A DNA stretch of 64,000 nucleotides from Pseudeuparius sepicola (taxonomy: Eukaryota > Arthropoda > Insecta > Coleoptera > Anthribidae): positions 35,687,278-35,751,277 of the forward strand of contig OY987302.1 in NCBI GenBank assembly GCA_963920635.1. Direction: 5' to 3'. The notes below the pieces were generated by a model. It saw nothing but the letters and a program-made list of their open reading frames with translations. It was not told where the DNA came from and did no database searches. The translations under genes were made by a program, and so were the position numbers. This document shows, piece by piece, positions 20,801 to 31,669 of the stretch (the stretch's first letter is position 1; every line of letters begins with the position of its first letter).

Positions 20801-21495
20801 CTAAGTGGGTCTGTGCCTTCGTATCGCAATACTGCCTGTCTCATATGTGTGTCCAAGCCTTCAAAATGTTCTTCGTTAACCCGTTCCAGACTCTCGGTTG
20901 TTGGTTCTACCGTTTCGGCTTCTAGTTGTTGTCCAGGCTCTTGAAGTTCCCCATTGTTGTTGTTGTCATCTATGTCTATGTGTTCGCCGTGGATCTCTAG
21001 CTCAACTTCCCGTTTGATAGCGTTAAGTCGCGTTTCTGGAATTCGGTTATTTCTTAGAATAGTTCGATACTGATCTGACACTCTTTGTTCAGACACTTGC
21101 ATGTGTGGAAACTCCCTGCAGAACTCGGCATGCAGTTGTTGTCGGTAGCCGATAATCTCTTGTCCTAAGTTTGTCACCCTGTAGAAAATACGCATAATCG
21201 ATTCATTCATGGACACAGTCCATTTCATGCGTCGTCGTTGTAATCCCGCCTCTGTGAACGCTGGCTGAAGTTCCCGCGCAGCACCTTCGGTGGGTGGAAC
21301 CCTAGTTCTCGTTTGGCTCCCATGTTGTAGATGTTCGTGTTGTTGTTGGGCTGTAGCTGTTTGTGCAACAGGGGCCCGCCTCATCAGCGCCCTGTCACCG
21401 ACGTCCCGCTCGCTGTCATGCCCAGCGCCGGCTCCAGACATGCCCTGGCGATCCCCAGGCAGCGGCCCTATGACAATCATCCTATCATTCTCCAT
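17830..21495 (-). CDS. R4/Dong-like retrotransposon polyprotein: Myb-like, RT, CCHC, restriction-like endonuclease (unit 7)
   Basis: 1221 residues, intact. Residues about 88-165: Myb/SANT-like DNA-binding region (RRRMKWT...EQRVSDQYR). About 475-830: reverse transcriptase with WKAPGPDHLQ, motif A YVDYKKAFDSVPH (609-621), GIFQGDSLSP (671-680) and YMDD (718-721). CCHC zinc motif C1020-C1024-H1032-C1037. Restriction-like endonuclease: P1107-D1108, D1123 (LIDVAIP), K1142-Y1143. This single-ORF layout with a C-terminal endonuclease defines the R2/R4 group; the TAA target points to Dong. The enzyme would nick the target and prime reverse transcription from it. ATG at 21495 is the first in frame. Confidence 0.92.
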   Translation of the reverse strand: MENDRMIVIGPLPGDRQGMSGAGAGHDSERDVGDRALMRRAPVAQTATAQQQHEHLQHGSQTRTRVPPTEGAARELQPAFTEAGLQRRRMKWTVSMNESIMRIFYRVTNLGQEIIGYRQQLHAEFCREFPHMQVSEQRVSDQYRTILRNNRIPETRLNAIKREVELEIHGEHIDIDDNNNNGELQEPGQQLEAETVEPTTESLERVNEEHFEGLDTHMRQAVLRYEGTDPLSRPPLPRLNSSRKLAIVLDLMNTRILPSYVSVTPTLERMHMLIYCAATAVITVMGAKIRTAQELNRARPEPRMAQWEMRLNRKIESLRKDIGQVTEYIRGVRTRRIQRAVQAVMSRTQMHSRHDPANITAQQCLDTLKQKLSVFAGRLRRYKASNNRKRDNKLFERSEKGFYRAFNSSADATNASYPSREQVDGFWRNQLATPGPYNVSASWISEEREMGRNYSQMQHEQFTTAEVSDVIKNSHNWKAPGPDHLQNYWIKKLWCTHEQITTLINEVLLDPLKMPLFLTQGATYLLPKDQRNTDNPAKYRPITCLPTLYKIITSCLTQRIYAHCERNNIIAMQQKGCSKGAMGCKEQLIIDSVICNQAHSKQRNLHMAYVDYKKAFDSVPHDWLTGILKLYKIDHHTVSFLEHVMTTWRTKIQLRTANSNIETDTINIRRGIFQGDSLSPLWFCMAMNPLSHRLNSTKYGFAIKSNNAEAIKLNHLLYMDDLKLMAATKNQLTQMLKIVEEFSRDIGMLFGLDKCRTLNIIRGKLEQSAHEMQDGQEIEAMSMGDTYKYLGMKQAQRIDHRTMKTDLTNEFIKRVRQVVRTDLNSRNLFKALNTYACSVLSYSFGIVNWTNTDINNLQRKVRTLLTKAHKHHPRSAVERTTLPRQLGGRGLADLSKQLDQQILNLRNYFYRQANSSTLHRAICGADVSTPLRLTEHERQNHHRTDNDKLQRWLGKPLHGRHPNEVNQEHVDKLASNYWLTSGRMFPETEGFLLAIQDQVIPTRNYLKFIVGDASVVDDRCRYGCPTSETIQHITGGCQMFASTEYKERHDSVAKILHRELAEKLLLVQTERVPYYNYTPEPVLENSNYKMYWDRTVLTDQRVAHNRPDLIIVDKISRKTTLIDVAIPNNNNLRVKQVEKIAKYRDLEERIRRQWEMENVQTIPIIMSTTGVIPKSLLRNIKELNLTDSLYRSMQKAVLLATARTVRKFMGNAGSSKNINVT

Positions 21496-21600
21496 TCCAT
21501 AGTTTTCTCCCGTAACGTGGGAGTGACGGCCCTCGGTCGCCTTTTATGACTCGCGGAGCCACGATAGGAGTATTCTAACCCGCTACCCATACGGGTCAAC

Positions 21601-22005
21601 TAGGATAACGCGGGATCGTTACTCCCGAGGATCTGCCCCTGTCACCGGCCAAACCCCTCCTTGCGTTAACTGGGAAACACGGGATCGTTACACCCGAGGA
21701 TCTGCCCCTCTCACAGGCTAGACCCATCCCTGTGTAACTGGGAGTCGCGGGATTGTCACCCCCGAGGATCAGCCCCCGTCACCGGCTAGACCCCTCCCTG
21801 CGCAACTGGATATCGCGGGATTGTCACACCCGTAGGTCTGCCCCTGTCACAGGCCAAGCCTCTCCATGCGTAACTGGGAATCGCGGGATCGTTACACCCG
21901 TGAATCTGCCCCTCTCACAGGCCAGACTCATCCCTGCGTAACTGGGGAGCGCGGGATTGTCACACCCGTGGATCTGCCTCTCTCACAAGTCAGATCCCCC
22001 TGCGT
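21601..22005 (-). repeat. 5' UTR 68-base tandem repeats, unit 7
   Basis: Six monomers of 68 bases (+ strand starts AACTGG or AACTAGG). On the minus strand each contains CGGG(T/G/A)GT(A/G)AC(A/G)ATCCCG, a 4-base-pair hairpin kept in all six, and an upstream arm that pairs with CAGATCC or a variant, partly through G-U pairs. The first monomer directly meets the TTA tract, so these repeats form the 5' end of the RNA. They could be promoter units or structured leader RNA. Confidence 0.85.
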
Positions 22006-22030
22006 ATTTATTATTATTATTATTATTATT

Positions 22031-22501
22031 ATCTCGACTTAGCCAAAAGGCATTCGCACTCCCTCTACGGGGAACATTCACTCAGATCCCGAGTATCCCG
22101 GATACCAAAAGGATCTGGCTCGGACGAGACCCTTGCCATGTTATCGGGCCTTAGGTGACATTGATGTTGTTGGATGATCCTACACTCCCCATGAATTTCC
22201 TGACGGTTCGGGCTGTCGCAAGTAGTACCGCTTTCTGCATGGACCTGTAAAGACTATCAGTTAGGCCCAGCTCCTTGATGTTTCTCAGCAAACTTTTTGG
22301 TATAACACCAGTTGTTGACAAGATGATTGGAATCGTCTGGACGTTCTCCATTTCCCATTGCCTTCTAATTCGTTCTTCTAAATCTCTGTACTTCGCGATC
22401 TTCTCGACTTGCTTCACACGCAGGTTGTTGTTGTTCGGGATGGCCACATCAATCAGAGTTGTCTGCCTAGAAATTTTATCAACTATTATAAGGTCCGGTC
22501 T
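22031..22501 (-). mobile_element. Unit 8: short 5'-truncated 3' fragment
   Basis: About 470 bases: 3' UTR plus the end of the endonuclease (from RPDLIIVDK). The frame 22151-22570 reaches an ATG in unit 9's 3' UTR through a poly-Asn tract. Same as unit 16 except tract length. Confidence 0.8.
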
Positions 22502-22520
22502 GTTATTATTATTATTATTA

Positions 22521-25006
22521 TCTCGACTTAGCCAAAAGGCATTCGCACTCCCTCTACGGGGAACATTCACTCAGATCCCGGGCATCCCGGATACCAAAAG
22601 GATCTGGCTCGGACGAGACCCTTGCCATGTAATCGGGCCTTAGGTGACATTGATGTTGTTGGACGATCCTGCATTCCCCATGAATTTCCTGACGGTTCGG
22701 GCTGTCGCAAGTAGTACCGCTTTCTGCATGGACCTGTAAAGACTATCAGTTAGATTCAGCTCCTTGATGTTTCTCAGCAAACTTTTTGGTATAACACCAG
22801 TTGTTGACATGATGATTGGAATCGTCTGGACGTTCTCCATTTCCCATTGCCTTCTAATTCGTTCTTCTAAGTCTCTGTACTTCGCGATCTTCTCGACTTG
22901 CTTCACACGCAGGTTGTTGTTGTTCGGGATGGCCACATCAATCAGAGTTGTCTTCCTAGAAATTTTATCAACTATTATAAGGTCCGGTCTGTTATGGGCA
23001 ACTCGTTGATCAGTCAGAACTGTACGATCCCAGTACATCTTGTAGTTTCTGTTCTCAAGAACAGGCTCAGGTGTGTAGTTGTAATATGGGACCCTCTCTG
23101 TCTGCACAAGCAGCAGCTTTTCCGCCAGTTCCTGGTGCAAGATCTTGGCAACCGAATCGTGTCGTTCCTTATATTCCGTTGATGCAAACATCTGACATCC
23201 TCCTGTTATGTGCTGGATTGTTTCTGAAGTTGGGCACCCGTATCTGCATCTGTCATCCACTACCGATGCATCTCCTACAATGAATTTTAGGTAGTTGCGA
23301 GTTGGTATAACCTGATCTTGTATGGCCAGTAAGAAGCCTTCTGTCTCTGGGAACATCCGTCCCGAGGTCAGCCAATAGTACGACGCTAACTTGTCGACAT
23401 GTTCCTGGTTAACCTCATTAGGATGCCTCCCGTGCAGCGGCTTCTCTAACCACCTCTGTAGTTTATCGTTGTCAGTTCGGTGGTGATTGTGATGCTCGTG
23501 TTCCGTCAGACGTAGCGGTGTTGAGACGTCTGCTCCGCATATAGCTTTATGTAGTGTGGAGCTGTTGGCCTGTCTGTGGAAATAATTACGCAGATTTAGT
23601 ATTTGTTGGTCCAATTGCTTGCTGAGGTCTGCCAATCCTCTTCCTCCTTGTTGACGTGGCAGGGTTGTTCTTTCTACGGCGCTACGGGGATGATGTTTAT
23701 GAGCTTTTGTCAGTAGTGTCCTAACTTTTCGTTGCAAGTTGTTGATGTCCGTGTTGGTCCAATTCACTATTCCGAAGGAATAGCTTAGTACAGAGCACGC
23801 ATACGTGTTTAGGGCCTTAAACAAATTCCTGCTGTTAAGATCAGTTCGCACTACTTGTCTTACTCTCTTGATGAATTCATTAGTTAAATCGGTCTTCATT
23901 GTTCGATGATCTATCCTTTGAGCTTGCTTCATCCCGAGGTACTTGTATGTATCTCCCACGCTCATTGCTTCGATCTCCTGTCCGTCCTGCATCTCGTGTG
24001 CGCCTTGTTCGAGCTTTCCCCGGACGATATTAAGGGTGCGGCACTTGTCCAGTCCAAACTGCATTCCGATGTCCCTGGAGAACTCCTCTACAATTTTAAG
24101 CATTTGCGTTAGTTGGTTCTTGGTTGCGGCCATCAGTTTTAAATCATCCATATATAACAGGTGATTCAACCTGAACGCTTCTGATCTGTTGCTTTTGATA
24201 GCGAAGCCATATTTCGTAGAGTTCAACCGGTGTGATAGAGGGTTCATCGCCATGCAGAACCACAGTGGACTGAGTGAATCTCCTTGGAAAATCCCTCTTC
24301 GGATGTTGATTGTGTCGGTCTCGATGTTACTGCTTGCGGTTCTGAGTTGTATCTTAGTGCGCCAGGTTGTCATAACGTGTTCTAAAAAGGAAACTGTATG
24401 ATGATCTATTTTGTACAGCTTTAAGATACCTGTGAGCCAGTCGTGAGGTACGGAATCAAATGCTTTTTTGTAGTCCACATAAGCCATGTAGAGGTTTCGT
24501 TGCCTGGAATGAGCCTGGTTGCAGATGACAGAGTCTATGATGAGTTGCTCTTTGCATCCCATTGCGCCCTTCGCGCAGCCCTTCTGCTGCATTGCCATGA
24601 TGTTGTTCCGCTCACAGTGAGCATATATTCGCTGCGTAAGGCAAGATGTGATTATCTTGTACAGCGTAGGCAAGCAGGTTATTGGGCGATTATCCGTATT
24701 CCGCTGGTCTTTTGGTAACAAGTAGGTTGCACCCTGTGTAAGAAACAATGGCATTTTCAGAGGATCGAGCAAGACTTCATTAATTAAGGCAGTTATTTGT
24801 TCATGCGTGCACCACAACTTCTTAATCCAGTAATTTTGGAGATGATCTGGACCTGGTGCCTTCCAGTTGTGGGAATTCTTTATGACATTGGAGACCTCAT
24901 CGGTTGTGAATTGCTCATGTTGCATCTGGCTATAGTTCCGGCCCATCTCGCGTTCTTCACTGATCCAGCTTGCACTGACATTGTATGGACCTGGTGTGGC
25001 AAGTTG
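22521..25006 (-). mobile_element. Unit 9: copy that has lost its 5' half
   Basis: Matches unit 17 (13,849-base offset) up to GGCAAGTTGA at 25006, where a TTA tract begins; unit 17 continues for another 1.85 kb to its own tract. Also lacks 12 bases near 24689. Probably derived from a full-length copy by deletion ending in the TTA tract. Confidence 0.8.
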
Positions 25007-25059
<53 letters not shown>

Positions 25060-25108
25060 CTCGACTTAGCCAAAAGGCATTCGCACTCCCTCTACGGGGA
25101 ACATTCAC
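22640..25108 (-). pseudogene. Poly-Asn-fused R4/Dong-like RT plus endonuclease (unit 9)
   Basis: Open for 822 codons. It starts at an ATG in unit 10's 3' UTR (MNVPRRGSANAFWLSRD), reads the TAA tract as about 17 Asn, then enters the RT at QLATPGPYN. YMDD, CCHC and endonuclease are present. A small deletion removes the PAKY of the usual NTDNPAKYRPI. The fused start is a by-product of array structure. Confidence 0.75.
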
Positions 25109-25934
25109 TCAGATCCCGGGTATCCCGGATACCAAAAGGATCTGGCTCGGACGAGACCCTTGCCATGTTATCGGGCCTTAGGTGACATTGATGTTGTTGG
25201 ACGTTCCTGCACTCCCCATGAATTTCCTGACGGTTCGGGCTGTCGCAAGTAGTACCGCTTTCTGCATGGACCTGTAAAGACTATCAGTTAGACCCAGCTC
25301 CTTGATGTTTCTCGGCAAACTTTTTGGTATAACACCAGTTGTTGACATGATGATTGGAATCGTCTGGACGTTCTCCATTTCCCATTGCCTTCTAATTCGT
25401 TCTTCTAAGTCTCTGTACTTCGCGATCTTCTCGACTTGCTTCACACTTCCTTCCTGATCTTGTAGTTGCTGTTCTCAAGAACAGGCTCAGGTGTGTAGTT
25501 GTAATATGGGACCCTCTCTGTCTGCACAAGCAGCAGCTTTTCCGCCAGTTCCTGGTGCAAGATCTTGGCAACCGAATCGTGTCGTTCCTTATATTCCGTT
25601 GATGCGAACATCTGACATCCTCCTGTTATGTGCTGGATTGTTTCTGAAGTTGGGCACCCGTATCTGCATCTGTCATCCACTACCGATGCATCTCCTACAA
25701 TGAATTTTAGGTAGTTGCGAGTTGGTATAACCTGATCTTGTATGGCCAGTAGGAAGCCTTCCGTCTCGGGGAACATTCGTCCCGAGGTCAGCCAATAGTT
25801 CGACGCTAACTTGTCGACATGTTCCTGGTTAACCTCATTAGGATGCCTCCCGTGCAGCGGCTTCCCCAACCACTTCTGTAGTTTATCGTTGTCGGTTCGG
25901 TGGTGATTTTGACGCTCGTGTTCCGTCAGACGTA
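25059..25934 (-). mobile_element. Unit 10: rearranged 3' fragment
   Basis: Equivalent of unit 18 but about 130 bases are replaced by a 12-base filler (TTCCTTCCTGAT, 25447-25458), which breaks the endonuclease frame into 25178-25444 and 25441-25869. The 5' end has the TTATCCG motif before the TTA tract, as in unit 18. Confidence 0.8.
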
Positions 25935-25949
25935 TTATCCGTATTATCC

Positions 25950-26009
<60 letters not shown>
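25950..26009. repeat. (TTA)n tract, about 20 units
   Basis: One of the two longest tracts of the array, preceded by two TATTATCCG units. Other tracts: 14380-14398, 15272-15292, 16620-16646, 17698-17711, 22008-22031, 22502-22521, 25007-25059, 28220-28238, 36342-36369 and 42902-42934. Confidence 0.9.
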
Positions 26010-26010
<1 letters not shown>

Positions 26011-28219
26011 CTCGACTTAGCCAAAAGGCATTCGCACTCCCTCTACGGGGAACATTCACTCAGATCCCGGGTATCCCGGATACCAAAAGGATCTGGCTCG
26101 GACGAGACCCTTGCCATGTTATCGGGCCTTAGGTGACATTGATGTTGTTGGATGATCCTGCATTCCCCATGAATTTCCTGACGGTTCGGGCTGTCGCAAG
26201 TAGTACCGCTTTCTGCATGGACCTGTAAAGACTATCAGTTAGACCCAGCTCCTTGATGTTTCTCAGCAAACTTTTTGGTATAACACCAGTTGTTGACACG
26301 ATGATTGGAATCGTCTGGACGTTCTCCATTTCCCATTGCCTTCTAATTCGTTCTTCTAAATCTCTGTACTTCGCGATCGACATGTTCCTGGTTAACCTCA
26401 TTAGGATGCCTCCCGTGCAGCGGCTTCCCCAACCACCTCTGTAGTTTATCGTTGTCGGTTCGGTGGTGATTTTGACGCTCGTGTTCCGTCAGACGTAGCG
26501 GTGTTGAGACGTCTGCTCCGCATATAGCCCTATGTAGTGTGGAGCTGTTGGCCTGCCTGTAGAAATAATTACGCAGATTTAATATTTGTTGGTCCAATTG
26601 CTTGCTGAGATCTGCCAATCCTCTTCCTCCTAGTTGACGTGGCAGAGTTGTTCTTTCTACGGCGCTACGGGGATGATGTTTATGAGCTTTTGTCAGTAGT
26701 GTCCTAACTTTTCGTTGCAGGTTGTTGATGTCCGTGTTGGTCCAATTCACTATTCCGAACGAATAGCTGAGTACAGAGCACGCATACGTGTTCAGGGCCT
26801 TAATCAAATTCCTGCTGTTAAGATCAGTTCGCACTATTTGTCTTACTCTCTTGATGAATTCATTCGTTAAATCAGTCTTCATTGTTCGATGGTCTATCCT
26901 TTGAGCTTGTTTCATCCCGAGATACTTGTATGTATCTCCCTTGCTCATTGCTTCGATCTCCTGGCCGTCCTGCATCTCGTGTGCGCTTTGTTCGAGCTTT
27001 CCCCGGATGATATTAAGGGTGCGGCACTTGTCCAGTCCAAACAGCATTCCGATGTCCCTGGAGAACTCCTCTACAATTTTAAGCATTTGCGTTAGTTGGT
27101 TTTTGGTTGCTGCGATCAGTTTTAAATCATCCATATATAATAGGTGATTCAACTTGATCGCTTCTGCGTTGTTGCTTTTGATAGCGAAGCCATATTTTGT
27201 AGAGTTCAACCGATGTGATAGAGGGTTCATCGCCATGCAGAACCACAGTGGACTGAGTGAATCTCCTTGGAAAATCCCTCTTCGGATGTTGATTGTGTCG
27301 GTCTCGATGTAACTGTCTGCGGTTCTGAGTTGTATCTTAGTGCGCCAGGTTGTCATAACGTGTTCTAAAAAGGAAACTGTATGATGATCTATTTTATACA
27401 GCTTTAAGATACCTGTTAGCCAGTCGTGAGGTACGGAATCAAATGCTTTTTTGTAGTCCACATAAGCCATGTGGAGGTTTCGTTGCTTGGAATGAGCCTG
27501 GTTGCAGATGACAGAGTCTATGATGAGTTGCTCTTTGCAGAGAGATGTGATTATCTTGTACAGCGTAGGCAAGCAGGTTATTGGGCGGTACTTGGCAGGG
27601 TTATCCGTATTCCGCTGGTCTTTTGGTAACAGGTAGGTTGCACCCTGTGTAAGAAACAATGGCATTTTCAGAGGATCGAGCAAGACTTCATTAATTAAGG
27701 TAGTTATCTGTTCATGCGTGCACCACAACTTCTTAATCCAATAATTTTGGAGATGATCTGGACCTGGTGCCTTCCAGTTGTGGGAATTCTTGATGACATC
27801 GGAGACCTCAGCGGTTGTGAATTGCTCGTGTTGCATCTGGCTATAGTTCCGGCCCATGTCGCGTTCTTCGCTGATCCAGCTTGCACTGACATTGTATGGA
27901 CCTGGTGTGGCAAGTTGATTTCTCCAGAAACCGTCGACCTGTTCTCTGCTAGGGTAACTCGCATTTGTGGCATCGGCGCTAGAATTAAAAGCACCGTAGA
28001 AACCCTTTTCTGATCGTTCAAAGAGTTTGTTGTCTCGTTTCCTGTTGTTACTAGCCTTGTATCTCCTCAGACGCCCTGCGAAAACAGAAAGTTTTTGTTT
28101 TAATGTGTCAAGACATTGTTGAGCAGTGATGTTCGCGGGGTCATGCCGAGAATGCATTTGGGTGCGGCTCATTATTGCCTGCACCGTCCTCTGGATCCTT
28201 CTAGTTCTAACTCCTCTGA
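26010..28219 (-). mobile_element. Unit 11: chimeric copy at the duplication junction
   Basis: Left part, with a deletion junction at about 26376 (GCGATC|GACATG), matches unit 20 (offset 16,925) up to a shared T at 26837. From 26941 rightward it matches unit 3 (offset 13,840), including unit 3's 84-base deletion. It is therefore the crossover product. Confidence 0.85.
26343..28184 (-). pseudogene. R4/Dong-like RT fragment (unit 11)
   Basis: 613 codons: reverse transcriptase with the 84-base in-frame deletion and LLYMDD, then the frame is cut at the 26376 junction (…QEHVDREVQRFRRTN). CCHC is lost. The remaining endonuclease end is in another frame at 26129-26401. Confidence 0.8.
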
Positions 28220-28238
28220 TTTATTATTATTATTATTA

Positions 28239-29111
28239 TCTCGACTTAGCCAAAAGGCATTCGCACTCCCTCTACGGGGAATATTCACTCAGATCCCGGG
28301 AATCCCGGATACCAAAAGGATCTGGCTCGGACGAGACCCTTGCCATGTTATCGGGCCCTAGGTGACATTGATGTTGTTGGATGATCCTGCATTCCCCATG
28401 AATTTCCTGACGGTTCGGGCTGTCACAAGTAGTACCGCTTTCTGCATGGACCTGTAAAGACTATCAGTTAGACCCAGCTCCTTGATGTTTCTCAGCAAAC
28501 TTTTTGGTATAACACCAGTTGTTGACATGATGATTGGAATCGTCTGGACGTTCTCCATTTCCCATTGCCTTCTAATTCGTTCTTCTAAATCTCTGTACTT
28601 CGCGATCTTCTCGACTTGCTTCACACGCAGGTTGTTGTTGTTCGGGATGGCCACATCAATCAGAGTTGTCTGCCTAGAAATTTTATCAACTATTATAAGG
28701 TCCGGTCTGTTATGGGCAACTCGTTGATCTTTCAGAACTGTACGATCCCAGTACATCTTGTAGTTGCTGTTCTCAAGAACAGGCTCAGTTGTGTAGTTGT
28801 AATATGGGACCCTCTCTGCCTGCACAAGCAGCAGCTTTTCCGCCAGTTCCTGGTGCAAGATCTTGGCAACCGAATCGTGTCGTTCCTTATATTCCGTTGA
28901 TGCGAACATCTGACATCCTCCTGTTATGTGCTGGATTGTTTCTGAAGTTGGGCACCCGTATCTGCATCTGTCATCCACTACCGATGCATCTCCTACAATG
29001 AATTTTAGGTAGTTGCGAGTTGGTATAACCTGATCTTGTATGGCCAGTAGGAAGCCTTCCGTCTCGGGGAACATTCGTCCCGAGGTCAGCCAATAGTTCG
29101 ACGCTAACTTG
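28239..29111 (-). mobile_element. Unit 12: duplicate of unit 4
   Basis: Same protein fragment as unit 4 (frame 28358-29182), including the poly-Asn fusion and the unusual LKDQR and LLVTARTV changes. Confidence 0.8.
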
Positions 29112-29132
29112 TTATTATTATTATTATTATTA

Positions 29133-30459
29133 TCTCGACTTAGCCAAAAGGCATTCGCACTCCCTCTACGGGGAACATTCACTCAGATCCCGGGTATCCC
29201 GGATACCAAAAGGATCTGGCTCGGACGAGACCCTTGCCATGTTATCGGGCCTTAGGTGACATTGATGTTGTTGGATGATCCTGCATTCCCCATGAATTTC
29301 CTGACGGTTCGGGCTGTCGCAAGTAGTACCGCTTTCTGCATGGACCTGTAAAGACTATCAGTTAGACCCAGCTCCTTGATGTTTCTCAGCAAACTTTTTG
29401 GTATAACACCAGTTGTTGACATGATGATTGGAATCGTCTGGACGTTCTCCATTTCCCATTGCCTTCTAATTCGTTCTTCTAAATCTCTGTACTTCGCGAT
29501 CTTCTCGACTTGCTTCACACGCAGGTTGTTGTTGTTCGGGATGGCCACATCAATCAGAGTCGTCTGCCTAGAAATTTTATCAACTATTATAAGGTCCGGT
29601 CTGTTATGGGCAACTCGTTGATCTGTCAGAACTGTACGATCCCAGTACATCTTGTAGTTGCTGTTCTCAAGAACAGGCTCAGGTGTGTAGTTGTAATATG
29701 GGACCCTCTCTGCCTGCACAAGCAGCAGCTTTTCCGCAAGTTCCTGGTGCAAGATCTTGGCAACCGAATCGTGTCGTTCCTTATATTCCGTTGATGCGAA
29801 CATCTGACATCCTCCTGTTATGTGCTGGATTGTTTCTGAAGTTGGGCACCCGTATCTGCATCTGTCATCCACTACCGATGCATCTCCTACAATGAATTTT
29901 AGGTAGTTGCGAGTTGGTATAACCTGATCTTGTATGGCCAGTAGGAAGCCTTCCGTCTCGTAGAACATTCGTCCCGAGGTCAGCCAATAGTTCGACGCTA
30001 ACTTGTCGACATGTTCCTGGTTAACCTCGTTAGGATGCCTCCCGTGCAGCGGCTTCCCCAACCACCTCTGTAGTTTATCGTTGTCGGTTCGGTGGTGATT
30101 TTGACGCTCGTGTTCCGTCAGACGTAGCGGTGTTAAGACGTCTGCTCCGCATATAGCCCTATGTAGTGTGGAGCTGTTGGCCTGCCTGTAGAAATAATTA
30201 CGCAGCTTTAATATTTGTTGGTCCAGTTGCTTGCTGAGATCTGCCAATCCTCTTCCTCCTAGTTGACGTGGCAGAGTTGTTCTTTCTACGGCGCTACGGG
30301 GATGATGTTTACGAGCTTTTGTCAGTAGTGTCCTAACTTTTCGTTGCAGGTTGTTGGTCCAATTCACTATTCCGAACGAATAGCTGAGTACAGAGCACGC
30401 ATACGTGTTCAGGGCCTTAAACAAATTCCTGCTGTTAAGATCAGTTCGCACTACTTGTC
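29133..30459 (-). mobile_element. Unit 13: duplicate of unit 5
   Basis: Frame 29252-30451 gives the same 399 residues as unit 5, with the same TDI loss. Confidence 0.8.
29252..30451 (-). pseudogene. C-terminal 399 codons of R4/Dong-like polyprotein (unit 13)
   Basis: Same product as 15412-16611: post-RT region, CCHC and endonuclease, no RT active site. Confidence 0.75.
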
Positions 30460-30485
30460 TTATTATTATTATTATTATTATTATT

Positions 30486-31537
30486 ATATCGACTTAGCCA
30501 AAAGGCATTCGCACTCCCTCTACGGGGAACATTCACTCAGATCCCGGGTATCCCGGATACCATAAGGATCTGGCTCGGACGAGACCCTTGCCATGTTATC
30601 GGGCCTTAGGTGACATTGATGTTGTCGGACGTTCCTGCATTCCCCATGAATTTCCTGACGGTTCGGGCTGTCGCAAGTAGTACCGCTTTCTGCATGGACC
30701 TGTAAAGACTATCAGTTAGACCCAGCTCTTTTATGTTTCTCAGCAAACTTTTTGGTATAACACCAGTTGTTGACACGATAATTGGAATCGTCTTGACGTT
30801 TTCCATTTCCCATTGCCTTCTAATTCGTTCTTCTAAGTCTCTGTACTTCGCGATCTTCTCGACTTGCTTCACACGCAGGTTGTTGTTGTTCGGGATGGCC
30901 ACATCAATCAGAGTTGTCTTCCTAGAAATTTTATCAACTATTATAAGGTCCGGTCTGTTATGGGCAACTCGTTGATCTGTCAGAACTGTACGATCCCAGT
31001 ACATCTTGTAGTTGCTGTTCTCAAGAACAGGCTCCGGTGTGTAGCTGTAATATGGGACCCTCTCTGCCTGCACAAGCAGCAGTTTTTCCCCCAGTTCCTG
31101 GTGCAAGATCTTGGCAACCGAATCGCGTCGTTCCTTATATTCCGTTGATGCGAACATCTGACATCCTCCTGTTATGTGCTGGATTGTTTCTGAAGTTGGG
31201 CACCCGTATCTGCATCTGTCATCCACTACCGATGCATCTCCTACAATGAATTTTAGGTAGTTGCGAGTTGGTATAACCTGATCTTGTATGGCCAGTAAGA
31301 AGCCTTCCGTCTCGGGGAACATTCTTCCCGAGGTCAGCCAGTAGTTCGACGCTAACTTGTCGACATGTTCCTGGTTGACCTCATTAGGATGCCTCCCGTG
31401 CAGCGGCTTCTCCAACCACCTCTGTAGTGTATCGTTGTCGGTTCGGTGGTGATTTTGATGCTCGTGTTCCGTCAGACGTAGCGGTGTTGAGACGTCTGCT
31501 CCGCATATAGCTTTATGTAGTGTGGAGCTGTTGGCCT
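30486..31537 (-). mobile_element. Unit 14: duplicate of unit 6
   Basis: Frame 30606-31415 (269 codons) matches unit 6, including the KTIPIIV and GTSDNINVT variants. Confidence 0.8.
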
Positions 31538-31669
31538 ATTATTATTATTATATCGACTTAGCCAAAAGGCATTCGCACTCCCTCTACGGGGAACATTCAC
31601 TCAGATCCCGGGCATCCCGGATACCAAAAGGATCTGGCTCGGACGAGACCCTTGCCATGTTATCGGGCC

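Larger units (their letters stand above)
17711..22007 (-). mobile_element. Unit 7: full-length R4/Dong-like element, about 4.3 kb
   Basis: Bounded by (TTA)n at both ends (17698-17711 and 22008-22031). From 5' to 3' on the minus strand: six 68-base repeats, about 100 bases of leader, one ORF, about 118 bases of 3' UTR with a nested hairpin, then (TAA)n. No poly(A) tail. Its ORF product is identical to that of unit 15. Confidence 0.9.
12998..26837. repeat. Higher-order duplication, copy 1 (units 3 part to 11 part)
   Basis: Units 3-10 recur in the same order as units 11-18. Translated products of units 4, 5, 6 and 7 are the same as those of 12, 13, 14 and 15. This copy is 13.84 kb because it lacks the 5' half of unit 9, part of unit 10 and the equivalent of unit 19. 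Confidence 0.85.

Noticed and set aside
21601..22005. HDV-like ribozyme at the 5' end, as in R2
   Set aside because: Hairpins exist but I could not draw the double-pseudoknot by eye; left as a check only.
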